Assembly (NCBI GenBank): GCA_022925895.1
Contig: JAKSYS010000257.1
Span: 1 to 64,000, forward strand
Length of the DNA stretch: 64,000 nt
Reading direction: 5' to 3'
Source: Fragilaria crotonensis
Lineage: Eukaryota; Bacillariophyta; Fragilariophyceae; Fragilariales; Fragilariaceae
Shown here one piece after another: positions 51,196 through 63,561 of the stretch (positions within the stretch are counted from its first letter, which is position 1; every line of letters begins with the position of its first letter). The translations under genes and the position numbers were made by a program. The notes beneath the pieces are model-generated. The model ran no database searches. It saw nothing but the letters and a program-made list of their open reading frames with translations, and had not been told where the DNA came from.

Positions 51196-54100
51196 TCGGA
51201 TCGAATCGCATCCCAAGCAACGTCGCAGTGCAATTGTCGGACTTGCATGACGCGTGATGCGAACAGCCGTGTTCCGGCATCTTTCTCGTCGTCATTGTCT
51301 TGTTTCACTGTCCTGTTGTGATCAACAGAGCCCTTCGTGTTGGACACGACCAAGGCACTTTGGCGGAATCGAGATATAGTCGCGAGCCGATCTCTCAAGA
51401 TACGATAGCATGTACTTTGAGGAACAATCATCAGCAAAAGTGCAAGCGTCCGAAAGAGCATGGCACCGCTTCCTTCCGCATACGGGTCGTCGTCGGCTTC
51501 CAGCATGCGCAAATGGAAGTGACGAAAGAGAGGGCGTTCCAAAAGTTCCACCATGTGATCCACCTCGAGAAGAAAGACCAAATTAATGTCGAGCGGATCA
51601 ATGCTCTGCAAAAAGTAGGATGCCGTCCGATAGGCTCCCGCCCAAAGACACAAGGACGTGGACGCTACCAGATTGTGTGAAAAGGAATACAATAGAATGT
51701 GAAAGAGTTTCATTCGACGTTTGTCGCGCTCACTCTCAGTGCGTCTGCCAATGCAGTCTCGGAGCAGTTCTCGCAAGGCTTTTGTTTCATTTGTCACCAG
51801 TAAGACATGCGACATTTGCTGTATGAAGGACGATACAAAATTAAGGTCGGAGGAGAGCATTTGTGGAATGTTTGCATCGTCCTTCTTTTCTTCGCCAGCA
51901 CCATCGAGGCGTCGCATGCTCTGCCGGACGAAGGCGTCCATTTCGACCGCGAATGATACAAAGACAAACTCTGGAGGTTGGAGAGAGCACATTATTTGAA
52001 TGACACGCGAGAGGTCTGCCAGCAGCTGGTGATTATGTGCATGAAGCTGAATCAAAGCTGAGAAAACACTCCGATCACGCGACTTTGAGTTGCCTTGAGT
52101 TGGCGTTAGGATTTCCAACGCGTAAATCGCATCGGAATTTGTCATTGGACTTTCAGGCACAAATTCGGGTGTCTCGTTGGCTTTGTCGGCGCCCTTTGAC
52201 GAGCCAGGAGAGATTAGATTTGTGAGAGCAATGTCACTCAGCGAAGCAAAGCGCAACGTCTCCCCAGGGACTGGCACAGTAATCTTGGCTAAGACCTCAA
52301 GACTCTTGCGGATGATCAGCTCAGGTGGATTTCCGACGAGTTGATGGATAATTGGACTGACGAACTCCCGGGCAAACTTGAAACGATCAAACCTTTGGTG
52401 AGTCACGGGATTGGCACTAATGACGGATCACGAATGCACGTACCTCAGCCTTAAGTAGATCTGGAACGACACTCTCATACAGCACAACTACCCATTCGAG
52501 AGCACAAAGTCGTGATTTTGAAGTCGCGTCAACTTCATATGTCTTGGGTGTATCACTGGAAGCACGAAACCACCCTGTGCTCTCGATTCCAGAACCGTCG
52601 GTCGTTACATCCATACGATACTGCTTGCGTTCCACAGCAGCGGATGGATCCTTTCCAGGAGAATCCAATTCTTCGCGCAGCGCCACAAGGAATCCATCCA
52701 AATGTGTGGCATAGGCCTTGCCATCTCTCTGAACAGATGCCTGGAGACAATCATTGGTTTGCTGCGCCAAGGAATGTGTCGTTTGATCAGGCAAGAACGA
52801 ATCCTTTGTGGATGCTCTGGTGTGGAACGTATCGCCAATGCTCAATAGGATTCCGGGAAGAACGTGTGGCACAGAATTGCGAACAGATGTACTGGCGTGA
52901 TTCGGTTTGGTCCCGTCTCCTCCCATGTACGCCTTGACAATGCGAGACATCCAATACATTGCCACCTTCCGGACAAAGGGATCCGGATGCTCCAAGGTTG
53001 TCACCAAACTCTGAATAAGCTTATCAAAATCGACTTTCGTCGAAGCGCCTTTGTCGTCAAAGGTATCATTGTCCGTCATGAGGAGTTTGGGGAGAACAGA
53101 TTGCAAGAATGCAAGTGCGGATTGCCGAATTTGAATGTTCGGGTCAGCAATCATGGCGAATATTCCGCCAAGGAACAAATGAAGGAACTCAGGACTGGGT
53201 TTCCCAAAAGCTTTTCATTCAATTCCTGCAACCATGTCAGTGTCAATCGTTGTGTCGCCTTGTTGCGCATGTACACAAAACGTCCAAAGATGGGTACGCA
53301 AGCATCGGCAGAGAAACTTCCAGAGTTAATGGCACCAACAATAACCTCCTTCAACTTTTTGTCCAATAATTCTGCCCCACTTCGGACATCAACGTCCACG
53401 TCGGCGTAGAGAGATCGTAAGATCTCAAAGAGGATAAAGAAGTGCTGTACTGCCAATGTTGGATTGACCTTGACCACATTAAACAGCGATTCTGTTGCAT
53501 AGTAGCGGACTCGCTGCGAGTGATCCTGACATGCGTGAACCACACTAGCAAGAATCAAATCACGACATTCCGAAACCTTGGGCGACATGGTTGCCTTCTT
53601 CAGACCAATACCACAGGCTGCCAAAGCTACGACTCCCCCCTTTCTAGCATCTTCCGAAGTGGATCGAACATAGTCATCCGATAGCAACAACAAAATGGCT
53701 CGAATGCGATCCATCTCCTGTTGTTGGGCCAAACCTCGTACAACCTTTTCAATTTCCATGGCTGCCAACCGCCTTCTCTCATATCTCTTGTGTGCCAACG
53801 AGACAAGAACTGCAGCAGACAAGCTCTGTTGTGAACTTCGTTTGAGACTATCACGCTGCCATTGTTCGGCACCTTCTGCCAATTTCATCATTTCGGAATC
53901 AAAGAGAGTGAGTGACTCAATCTTTTGACGCATGGACATGAGAACATCTGGGAGTACACCATGAGACAAGTCATCCTCTTGCATGGCAAGTCTTGTGGCT
54001 GCATTCGTGGCTTCATGTGATGCTACGGACGGACTGTGGACGATAGCTGTTGGTGGTGCTGGATGATGATGATTGTGAAGATGCGGCGGCGGACGAGTGC

Positions 54101-54579
54101 TGGCCATTTCTAAGGACGGAGGACGCATTGGTCGTCGAGCAATGTTTGTCGATTTCTGTCTCGGTATGTGAGAATGGACGACTGATCATCGGATGTACTG
54201 GCGTCACCGACCGTTGTCGTGTCGTGGTGATTGTGAAGAGGTAACGACACAACTTCGACATCAGTGGTAAACTCACTGCCATCGAAGGAGGCAGCTCTAT
54301 GCTAGGAACTCCAGTCAACAGAGCTTTGTCGAACTCGGAAGAAGCAGGAGGCAAACGACGTATGCTCTGTCGTCGAAGGGAGGGACGTCATCCTCGTCAG
54401 ATGATGATGAGAACGCTTCTTCTGAATGGTGGTGGGGGAGCACGAAGTCGAGAGTCCCTTGATGCCTGATGTGATCAGAAGGGAGGTAATCCTTCAAGTT
54501 CGGGCTCTTGATTCCACGGGCTCGATTCTGGGTCCAGCGACTTCGGCTGCGTCGTTGATTCTTGTTCTCGTCGATCCAT
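50853..54579 (-). CDS. VAC14-like PIKfyve/Fab1 complex scaffold
   Basis: Coding segments are 54128-53151, 53178-52444 and 52376-50853. The intron at 52443-52377 (67 bp, GTACGT donor, TTCAAG acceptor) joins LLKAE to FAREFVSP in phase. VAC14 landmarks are KRYERRRLAAMEIEKVV, RKGGVVALAACGIGL, RVRYYATESLFNVVKV, DVDVRSGAELLDKKLKE, DPFVRKVAMYWMSRIV, SLEVLAKI and the C-terminal LLYSFSHNLVASTSLCLWAGAY and MIVPQSTCYRILRDRL. HEAT repeats form a scaffold for the PI3P 5-kinase Fab1 and phosphatase Fig4. A one-base shift near 53195-53205 (LLGNP to SPEFLHLFLGGIF) interrupts an otherwise conserved frame. The 5' end is uncertain: an exon starting MDRREQESTTQ at 54579 is likely, since its copy recurs at 56522, but how it joins 54128 is unresolved. 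Confidence 0.85.
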
Positions 54580-55239
54580 GTCAAGATTGCGCGCTTGCAG
54601 AATGTTCGAGATCGCAGACAGATGAGGCAATGTACCTTGACTGTGGTGCAGAATTAGGTGCTGGCAATACTCGAGGTAGGGTGATGTGAATACTGAACAA
54701 TCAGCAAGCGATCAAGGATCAAGACAACATTTTGTCATTGTCCGAAGTCAATCCTGGGTGGTTCCCTCGTCTCTTGAAACGTACTTGACTACTTGCACTT
54801 GTTCACTGTGTCAATGGGAACAGTCACTGTACGATTCCCATTTTCATTCGTTCCAAAGTTGACCAAAATCTCACTCGTGCGCTCGCAGACCTCGAATGCG
54901 AACATGTGTCCCCATCCTTCTCTCAAACACATCACACATCTTGACATCATCCAAATTCAAAAACGACAACGCTCATCACACAACCTCGCTGCACCTGCCT
55001 CCCACCTCCTCAGCAGATGGTGCATGGTGGAGTTCCTTCACTCCGTGTTGCCACAATCCGAATTTGCATGCCGTGTCATCCATTAAAACGTTCGTTGCGA
55101 GCGTGAACTGACATGAACAACAAACTCACTATTGGGTTGCCCCCGAGGTAAAATCCCCAGTGTGGTCATGGGATGTCGTCCTTCGTCGTAGTTGTTGCTT
55201 GCAAGTAACTAACTAGCTTACGAGAGTAGGCTTCACAAC
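54580..55239. promoter_or_regulatory. Divergent region between VAC14 and ankyrin family 2
   Basis: 660 bp lies between the likely VAC14 start and the first family 2 ankyrin gene, transcribed apart. No further gene or clear promoter element was recognised. Confidence 0.4.
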
Positions 55240-56325
55240 ATGGCATCTCTTCATTCTTCCTCAGATGGAGGCAGCAGTTGTTGTAAGATTGAACAACTGG
55301 AGACCGATGTGCATTGGGACACCGATGGAGATGATTGTAGTATATCATCCCTCATGACTTTATTTATGCATGGCGATTTGGAAGAAGTTTGTGACGTACT
55401 AAGACATGGCAATATGGATATAAACTACCAAGATGAAGATGGGAACACATTGCTCATGATGGCAACTACTGGGAACAACTTGGACGTGGTGCGCGAGTTG
55501 CTTACATACGACACGGTGGATGTGAACCGCCGGGATATATATGGTTACACAGCCCTCATGGAGGCAAGTTTGCTGGCGAGGTTGGAGATACTGCGCGAGT
55601 TGCTGAAACACGAAAAGGTGGATGTGAACAGCTGGGATACATATGGAAACACAACATCGCTTGCAATTGCTATTATGACGGACAACTTGGACATTGTTCG
55701 TGAGTTACTGAAGCACGACAAGGTGGATGTGAACAGCCGGGATGAATTTGGGACGACATCGCTTTTGGTGGCGATTTGGGGGGACAAACTGGACGCAGTT
55801 CGCGAGTTGCTAAAACACGACAAGGTGGATGTGAACTGCCGGGATATATATGGCAACACACCCCTTCGAATAACAAGTGTGTGTGACAACGTGGAGATGG
55901 TTTGCGAGGTGCTTAAACACGACAAGGTGGATGTGATCTGCACGAATAAAAATGGTACAAGTACCTCTGTCCTGACACGGGCGTGCATTGCAGGCAATTT
56001 AAACGTGATTCGCGAGTTTATAAAGCACGACAAGGTGGATGTCAACGCTAAAGGTGCGCACGGCAACACTGCCCTTATCTGGGCCTGTCTCAAGGGAAGG
56101 TTGGACATTGTTTGTGAGCTGTTGGAAGACGGGAGGGTGGATGCGAGCATCAGGAACAAAGCAGGATCGACAGCTCTGGATCTTGCTCGAAATCTCGAAT
56201 TGCTTGAAATCGCTGCGTGTCTAGAGGAACATGACAAGTCGTGTTTGCGTCGCAAGTGGGAACAGAAGATCACGCAAGGAGGTGTTGAATCGGAAAGTAC
56301 GAAGGAGAAGGGCCGTCAAGAGTAG
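55240..56325 (+). CDS. Ankyrin-repeat protein, family 2 member 1 (intact)
   Basis: The protein has 361 residues. The N-terminus MASLHSSSDGGSSCC is polar. Nine or so ankyrin repeats of 33-35 residues follow, with the family signature VRELLKHDKVDVNxRDxxGNTxL. The C-terminal cap is conserved in all members: NKAGSTALDLARNLE, then EIAACLEEHDKSCLRRKWEQKI. It shares no close identity with family 1 at 17150 beyond the fold, and lacks the F-box-like end. No signal or membrane segment is present. It is the only unbroken member of this family in the window; ligand and role are unknown. Confidence 0.85.
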   Translation: MASLHSSSDGGSSCCKIEQLETDVHWDTDGDDCSISSLMTLFMHGDLEEVCDVLRHGNMDINYQDEDGNTLLMMATTGNNLDVVRELLTYDTVDVNRRDIYGYTALMEASLLARLEILRELLKHEKVDVNSWDTYGNTTSLAIAIMTDNLDIVRELLKHDKVDVNSRDEFGTTSLLVAIWGDKLDAVRELLKHDKVDVNCRDIYGNTPLRITSVCDNVEMVCEVLKHDKVDVICTNKNGTSTSVLTRACIAGNLNVIREFIKHDKVDVNAKGAHGNTALIWACLKGRLDIVCELLEDGRVDASIRNKAGSTALDLARNLELLEIAACLEEHDKSCLRRKWEQKITQGGVESESTKEKGRQE

Positions 56326-56435
56326 TTGGTTTTAAGAGTTGCACCATGAACGAGAGAATGTGTTCTGTTCTGACGATGAACGCGTTATTACAGAACTGAA
56401 GATTACCCTGGCGCATGGACACGCCACCAATTGGG

Positions 56436-56522
56436 TCCGCCTTCGGGCTCTTAATTCCACGGGCTCGATTCTGGTTCCAGTGACTTCGACTGCGTCGCTG
56501 AGTCTTGTTCTCGTCGGTCCAT
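56436..56522 (-). pseudogene. Detached first exon of VAC14
   Basis: On the minus strand it reads MDRREQDSATQSKSLEPESS then PWN and a stop. VAC14's likely start at 54579 reads MDRREQESTTQPKSLDPESS. Only about 90 bp is shared, directly after ankyrin family 2 member 1. Confidence 0.75.
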
Positions 56523-57176
56523 TTTAATTTTGCTGTTCCCAGTCCGTCAAAGATTGCGCACTGCGGAATTTTTCATGTACCCGTCACTTTAAAGGTCGCA
56601 GTCAGTCGGCGAACGACTCAACAGCCTCGCAACTGTGGATCGAGACAAAGATCCCTCCGAGCTCTTGTAGCTAGAACTGTTGTAGGAGTAGAAGTAGCAT
56701 GTTGTGTTGTACTCCCTACTGGAGTACTAAGTTCACGAAGAGGATGCTGATTTAGAAATATTGGCTGTAGTCGAAGTGGTTCATAGGTCATGCAATGATC
56801 ATCATATATAATTAGAGATTGGCTGCAGTCGCGGAAGGTTACACTTGGGTGAATTCGAACCACCACCACTACATCGCTGCTCTGCAATAGTGGAAACTCG
56901 AATCGTAACACGTCGAGACAATACGAGTGATCTTAAAGGACACAAAGCTCCATTTCACTAATTTTGTACACAATTCCCGGTGCTTAACTGCCGGTAAATA
57001 CGGTAGTACTCGTACCTGGTAGCATGTGATGTTGTAGTGTTGTAGAGTCGATGCACAGGATACGGGATTTGAGGACGTATGGAGTACTACACGACAATAA
57101 TTAGAGAGCTTCGACGGTGGAAATTGTCACTAGCCCGAAGCCCCAAGTATGTACAGCCATAAACCATCTGCCCACC
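56523..57176. other. Intergenic, upstream of the FkbM gene
   Basis: No gene was recognised. GTAC-rich words lie at 57000-57100. Confidence 0.4.
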
Positions 57177-59020
57177 ATGTTGGTTGTCCCACTGATCAAC
57201 TCTACATACGGTAGCAACTCGTCCCTTTATTTGATGCGAACGCTCCCTTCTTTAAATAGCATGAGACTCTTCATAAGCATTGGACTCGGCGCAGCCATTG
57301 GCGTCCTCCTTTTCTCAGTTGTGACTCAAAGCAAGTACTTGTTCACATTTGACGAAATGATGACCGCAACGACACGCTACACTGCGACTGCACGGAATGC
57401 TACGAGTGGCGGAACATGGCCTCTGTCTGTAGCACAGCTGCCAAATAAAACAAGTGACCGTAACTCGGAAACCTCTGCCTTTACGCCACCTGCTTGCACC
57501 GCAGAGCAACTTGAGATGACCGTTCAGAGACATCCCGGAAGCAAAGCAGGAGGAGGATGTCATCGGCTCTACTCCACGACGTTCTTGACGTGCTGCCCAC
57601 AAGCGACATGGCTGGAGGAGTATTACACCTCTCAGCGTCAACTAAATTCGAAGAAGCAGAAATCTTTCTTGGCCATTAACGTCGGTTGCAACAAGGGCTA
57701 TGATGCTGTTAACCTTTTGCGCATGGGATCCAACAACCCAGCTGTCAATCGACAGACGTGGAAAGATGCCATGCCCCCTGACCTCAAGGTGGCAGTTTGT
57801 AATCAAGATAAAGAATCGACGATGACATTGGTCTCGGATCCATCCCTTTCACACGGCGATAAAGAAGATACAATTGCCTTGGTATACTGCGTTGAGCCAA
57901 TGCCATCGACCTATGGGGCTCTGCTGAATGCCTCTCGCGCCACTGGATGGGACAATCAGCTAAAGGTCTTACAGATTGCAATGAACAATGAGGATCCCAC
58001 CACCGTGCTTTTCCCTGGGCCTGTGTCGGAAAACCTTGGAGCTGAAGGTATTGGAATTATGAATTCGTGCAGTGCCACGCCTGAGCAGTGTGTTCCAGTT
58101 GAGTCCTTGAGACTTGATGCAATGATGACCAAGGAAAATTTCGTCGATAAGCGACTCAATATCCTGCTTATCGATGTGGAGGGCTATGATTTCGACGTTA
58201 TACTTGGAGGAAATACTACACTTCGCAATACTGAATACATCGAGTTTGAATATCATAATGTTGGAAAGGTGAGTTCGCATCGGTCAGAATTGTCTTCGTT
58301 CTCAATGCACTGTCACGCAAGTACACTTCACTAATCTGAATACCCCGGCCCTTCGAAACCCACTACTGCTAGTGGGGAAAGGAAAGTGAAATGGGCAAGC
58401 AGCCTATCAAGATAGCCGTTGAACATTTGGACGACATTGGCTTCACGTGCTACTGGGCAGGCAAGGGTGAGCTCTGGAGGATTACTGGGTGTTGGCAGCC
58501 ACAATTTAGAGGTGCTTACTGGTCCAATGTTGCTTGCGCGAATCGTCAACTTGCTCCATCCCTGTTGCGGATCATGGAATCAACCTTTCAAAAGACCGTT
58601 AGCACTACCTTGCACCCCAAGTCACCAATTGACGCGTTTGAGTTCCTCGAACATAACGCGTCCCGCTATGACACGGTAGTGCTATACGACGCCGACGAAA
58701 ATGAACGATATGAACTTACTGTCGTTGATCGAAATCGTACTGGTGACTTTCAACGGCCTACGTGTGTGTGGCTCGACCCACCTAGTGAAAGAATATCAGA
58801 TAGGAGGGGTGAGTTACAAGCAGCTGCCGAGCGCATGGGTTGCATTCGAATAATTGCAGTGGACCAAAAACCTCAGGGGGTAAGTTACGACGCAGTGGTA
58901 ACAGAGCTTCACCATTTCGTCAGGGTTCTCGCACAAAACGGCTTGTTTTTGGGATGCTTGAGGTGGTGGTCGCAGTCATGGAACGAAGTCGATTTCTTTT
59001 ACAACGAAACCATAATGTGA
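57177..59020 (+). CDS. FkbM-type methyltransferase, type II membrane protein, two exons
   Basis: Exon 1 is 57177-58268, the intron is 58269-58372 (GTGAGT donor, TGCTAG acceptor) and exon 2 is 58373-59020; the join HNVGK-WGKESEM is in phase. An earlier frame opens at 57117 with GTG, so the first ATG at 57177 was chosen. A signal anchor is near residue 40 (LFISIGLGAAIGVLLFSVV). The catalytic region has FLAINVGCNKGYDAVNLL (SAM site), VYCVEPMPSTYGALL, VPVESLRLDAMM, LNILLIDVEGYDFDVILGG and YIEFEYHNVG. Exon 2 adds HLDDIGFTCYWAGKGELWRI, typical of this algal FkbM group, and about 170 more residues. It probably O-methylates a glycan in the Golgi; substrate unknown. Met codons at 57237 and 57264 are alternatives. 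Confidence 0.85.
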
Positions 59021-59169
59021 TGAAACCGGCTCGTTGTGATGGAAGAAAATTCAACGTTGACCTGTGAAGACGTGGTAGTCAACGCAACATACCTCGTTGA
59101 TTCAGGACTCGCCTGGCTGCTTGGTTCAACATACGAGGATCGCCTTCCACATGTAAAGCCTGGGAGCGG

Positions 59170-61009
59170 ATGATTTTGGACAGATACTACGAATTTGGTG
59201 ATCCAGAAAAGGCTCGTGATGTGTTGCAAAAGGGTTTGAATCTCCTGACTACTTTCGGTGGAGATGGTCACAAGCTCCTTACTTAGGCGATTAGGCACAG
59301 TAACTTGGAAGTACTTCGTGAGTTGTTGAAAGACGACATGATCGATGTGAACTGCTGGGACAGAGATGGTGACTCCGGCCTCGCAATGGCAATTCGGAGT
59401 GACAAAGTGGACGCAGTTCGCGAGCTTCTAAAACTTTGTGGAAGTGAAGTGCATGAATTCTGACGGCTAGCCAGCCCTCTTCTCGGCATGTACGAATGAG
59501 AACTCGGATATTGTTCGCGAGCTTCTAAAACACGACAAAGTGGATGTTAATTGCATGAATTCCCACGGTTTGACAGCACTCATCTCGGCATGTACGGATG
59601 AGAACTTGGAAATTGTTCGCGAGCTTCTAAAACACGACAAAGTGGATGTCAATTGCATGAATTCTCACGGTTTGACAGCACTCTTCTCGGCATGTACGAA
59701 TGAGAACTTGGATATTGTTCGCGAGCTTCTAATACACGACAAAGTGGATGTGAACCGCCGGGATAGATATGGCAACACAGCCCTGATACTGGCGAGCCGT
59801 CAGGGTCAACTTTGTATGGTTCGCGAGTTGTTGAAACACGACAAGCTGGATGTAAACGTCAGAGATAATGAAGGGTGCACATCCCTGATGGCTGCATTAA
59901 GCCGCCGGGTTAACTGGTCCACAGCTCGCGAATTGTTGAAACACGACGATATGAACGTGAATGTCCAGGATGGACGTGGTGACACAGCCCTGACAATCCT
60001 GGTATACAGGTGCAAAAATGTGGATACTTTAGACATGATGCGATTGTTGTTGAAACAAGATGGCGTGAACGTTAACTGCCAGAATGATCGTGGCTTCACA
60101 GCCCTTATGATTGCCAGCTCCTTGGGTTATTTGGAAGCTACTCGCGAGTTGTTGAAACTTCAAACGGTGGATGTGAACTGCCAGGATATACATGGTCGCA
60201 CAGCCCTGATACGGGCTTGCAGTGCATTCAATTTGGATGTGATTCGCGCGTTGCTAGAACACAACAAGGTGGATGTGAACTGCCAGGATAATAACGGTAA
60301 CACAGCCCTGATATTGGCGTGTGTTGAATACTGTTATCGCTCAGCTTTTGTCACATCTGGTTTCGACATGATTCGCGTGCTGTTGAGAAAAGAAAGTTTG
60401 AACGTGAACTGCCAGAATGAACTTGGCGAGACGGCCGTTACAATTGCGATTTCGAATGACAGCTTGGGCTTACTTAACGAGTTGTTGAAACTTGAATCGC
60501 TTGATGAGAACTGCCAAGACAAATATGGTAGCACAGTCCTGACATGGGCTTGCAGTACAGGCAATTTGGACGTGCTTCGTGTGTTGTTGAAACGCGACGA
60601 GTTAGATGTGAATGCCAAAGATCAGAAAGGTCGAACAGCCTTTTACTTGGCGAGCTCCAAATACCATTGGGATGTTATTGATGTATTGTTGGAATACGAG
60701 CCGGTGGATGTGAATGCCAAAGGTTCACTTGGCAACACGACCCTTATCTGGGCCTGCATCAGGGGCCGGTTGGACATTGTTTGCAAGCTGCTGGAAGACG
60801 GGAGGGTGGATATGAGCATCAGGAATAAAGCAGGATCGACAGCGTTGGATGTTGCTCGAAATCTCGATTTGATTGAAATCGCTGCGTGTCTAGAGGAACA
60901 TGACAAGTCTTGTTTACGTCGCAAGTGGAATCCTACGATCACGGATGGAGGTGTCGAATTGGAGAGAACGAAGAAGAAGAGTCGTCGAGAGTATTATTTG
61001 GTAGCATGA
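59170..61009 (+). pseudogene. Ankyrin-repeat protein, family 2 member 2, 5' part broken
   Basis: A plausible start MILDRYYEFGDPEKARDVL lies at 59170. The frame then meets TAG at 59284, two small deletions near 59440-59455 and another TAG near 59468 (TTG in the intact repeats). From 59555 to 61009 the frame is open for about 485 residues, with some 14 repeats and the family cap (EIAACLEEHDKSCLRRKW). Three units at about 59459-59744 are nearly identical 102 bp repeats (CMNSHGLTALISACTDEN and variants), a recent internal expansion. A shorter protein starting at an internal Met might be made. Confidence 0.75.
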
Positions 61010-61386
61010 TAAAGGTAAACAGGGGCGCGGTCGACTTCGAGGTGGAGGTGCATCGAACTTGGATGGGCGGGCCTATGACTCGGAAGGGTTGTGTGTTGCG
61101 TTAGATGGTGTATTGTTCCTGTTTCATGTTATGTACGAGAGCACATGAAACTTCATACTTCGGTATTTACGACGACAGTAGTAGGCTACCTTTTTGTTCT
61201 TTGAGCTACTTGCTAGTACGTTCGTGTAGCAGTACCTGTAGATCTCTCGCATTTATAGCATAGTGTTTTTCATAATGAATCGTGCATGTCATGCATGTGT
61301 CTACCAGGGACTTGTAAAAGGTGTACTTGCTTGTCTCCCTAATGCGAGAGCATAATTTGCTTCCTGCTTCCAATTGCTGTCATCAA
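61010..61386. other. Spacer between family 2 ankyrin genes
   Basis: 377 bp with no recognised gene, probably the promoter of the next ankyrin gene. Confidence 0.4.
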
Positions 61387-63126
61387 TGGCATCCCTTGAT
61401 TACTCAGAGATGAAGTCAGGGTCATGTACAGTATGAATTCGATCAGAGAATCTGAATCTGGCAATCTGGACAATCTTCGTTACATGCAAAGGGGAGTCGA
61501 TTTGAATCACCAGACTAGTAGTAGCAGCGATGGTACCACAGCCCTGATGCGTGCCTGCACTTGGAATCAATTGCACATTGTTCGCGACTTGTTGACACAC
61601 GGCGAAGACGACGAGGAAGTGGATGTCAACTACCCGGATGGAAATGGTGACACGGCTCTGACGATGGCATGCGCAAATCACAACATTCACGTTGTTTGCG
61701 AATTGTTGAAAGACGACCGTGTGAATGTCAACTGCCAGAATAACCTTGGAGATACTCCCCTAGTTGTGGCATGCCGTGTGGGCAATTTGGACATTGTTTG
61801 TGAGGTTTTGAATCACCACATGGTGGACGTGAAACTTGGAGGCTCCGCAGCACTGATACTAGCGTGCGAGATGCAAAATGTAGACATACTTCGTGAGTTG
61901 TTGGAACACGATGATTTAAACGTGAACTGCCGGAATATAAATGGTGACACAGCGCTGACTATAGCATGTGCACAATGCAGCATTGTCATGCTTCGCGAAT
62001 TGTTGCAACATTCGAGTGTGAATGTGAATTTTAGAGATGGAAGAGGTCGCACAGCCTTGATGGTGGCAAGCTTTGTGGACGATTCGGACATGGTTCGCGA
62101 AATCTTAAAACACAAAGATGTGGAGGCAAATGCAATGGACCAAAGTTGCCATACAGCGCTCATTATCGCAAGCTCGAAGGGCCATTGGGAGGTTGTTCGT
62201 GAGCTGATGAAGCACGACAAAGTCGATGTCAATGTCAAAGATTGCAAAGGCCACACAGCACTTCATGTGGCAGTCTTGAAGGGTCGTTTTCAGGTTGCTC
62301 GTGAGTTGTTGAAACACGACATAGTCGATGTGAATGTCAAAGATTGCAAAGGCCACACAGCACTTCATCACGCAATCTTGACGCGGCAGTCGAATGTTGT
62401 GCGAGAGCTTACGAAGAACAAAGATGCGGACGTGAATACTGACTCTGGTAGCTGCCAGACAGCCCTGATTTTGGCATGCTTGGTGGGCGATGCGAAAGTA
62501 GTTCGTGAGTTGCTAAGATATGACAAGGTAGCCAAGTATGCCAGAGATCCTAGTGACTGCACAGCTTTGTTTTGGGCAATCTTGAAGGGCCATTTGGGCG
62601 TTGTTCATGAACTGTGGAAGAATTTCCAGCTGGATGTGATTGTCATAGATCACGATGGCACCACAGCGTACACTATTGCACACTCAGAGGTCCATCTGCA
62701 GGTTGCTCAGAAGTTGTTGAGGCACGACACGGTGGATTTGACTTTCAAAGATGATAGAGACTTTACAGCCTTTTACTGTGCGAGCACTTATGGCCATTGG
62801 GAAATTGTTAACATTTTGTTGGAAAACGACCAGGTGGATGTCAACGCCAACGGTGCACTCGGCAACACGCCTCTCTATGGGCCTGCCTCATGGGCCAGTT
62901 AGAAGTTGTTTGCAAGCTGCTAGAAGACGGGAGGGTGGATGCGAGCATCAGGAATAAAGCAGGATCGACAGCATTGGATGTTGCTCGAAACCTTGAATGG
63001 ATTGAAATCGCTGCGTGTTTGGAGGAACATGACAGGTCTTGTTTACGTCGCAAGTCGGAACAAAAGATCACGCAAGGAGCTGTCGAATTGATTGATGATG
63101 GGTTGGACAATTGTGAGCTCGATTAA
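61387..63126 (+). pseudogene. Ankyrin-repeat protein, family 2 member 3, frameshifted
   Basis: The main frame runs 61424-62902 (492 residues, about 14 repeats). At about 62870-62880 one base is missing (NTPLYGPASWAS instead of NTPLLWACLMGQ), and the conserved cap continues in the next frame to 63126 (NKAGSTALDVARNLE, EIAACLEEHDRSCLRRK). A Met at 61387 (MASLDYSEM) resembles the start of member 1 (MASLHSSSD) but is out of frame with the rest by one base, so the N-terminus may also be broken. Two adjacent repeats share an identical NVKDCKGHTALH, evidence of unit duplication. Confidence 0.75.
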
Positions 63127-63561
63127 ACCTCGGAAGTGTCATGGCATAGGTTGAATAAACCCGCCGTACATGCGCTTTGATCTGCCGGTAGGATGTAGGA
63201 TGTGACAAGCTATCAAGATCAAGATCGACGACAAATTATCACACTGCAGCCCGCCTCTGGACGGAGTGCCTTTGCGAACACCTCCTGGCGCAAAGCGAGC
63301 CAGTGAAGCTCATCCAGAGTATACCGGCAGTGTTAGGAATTAGGAGTATACTATTTTAAAATCTGGCATCGTCTCCCAGTGACGTCGTTTGTAACATGTT
63401 TATACGACCGACGTGAAACTCGTGGCTTTCAACTTGAAAATGGTGTTCGATAAAGGGAGGGCCTCCTAGCAGAACGTTACGCGTTACGTGCATTCGCATT
63501 CGCCTCCTGGCTGTCAACCGATTTTCAAAGTAATACACTCGGTCTACAATCAACCTTCATT
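63127..63561. other. Intergenic, no gene recognised
   Basis: 435 bp between ankyrin genes, with no RNA gene or repeat recognised. Confidence 0.4.

Noticed and set aside
55545-56273. 242-codon minus-strand frame opposite ankyrin member 1
   Set aside because: Repetitive FTSTLSCFSNSRT text is the reverse complement of the ankyrin repeats; a shadow, not a gene.
59459-59744. Regular 102 bp repeats resembling an array
   Set aside because: They are in-frame ankyrin units; there are no spacers and no cas genes, so this is not a CRISPR array.
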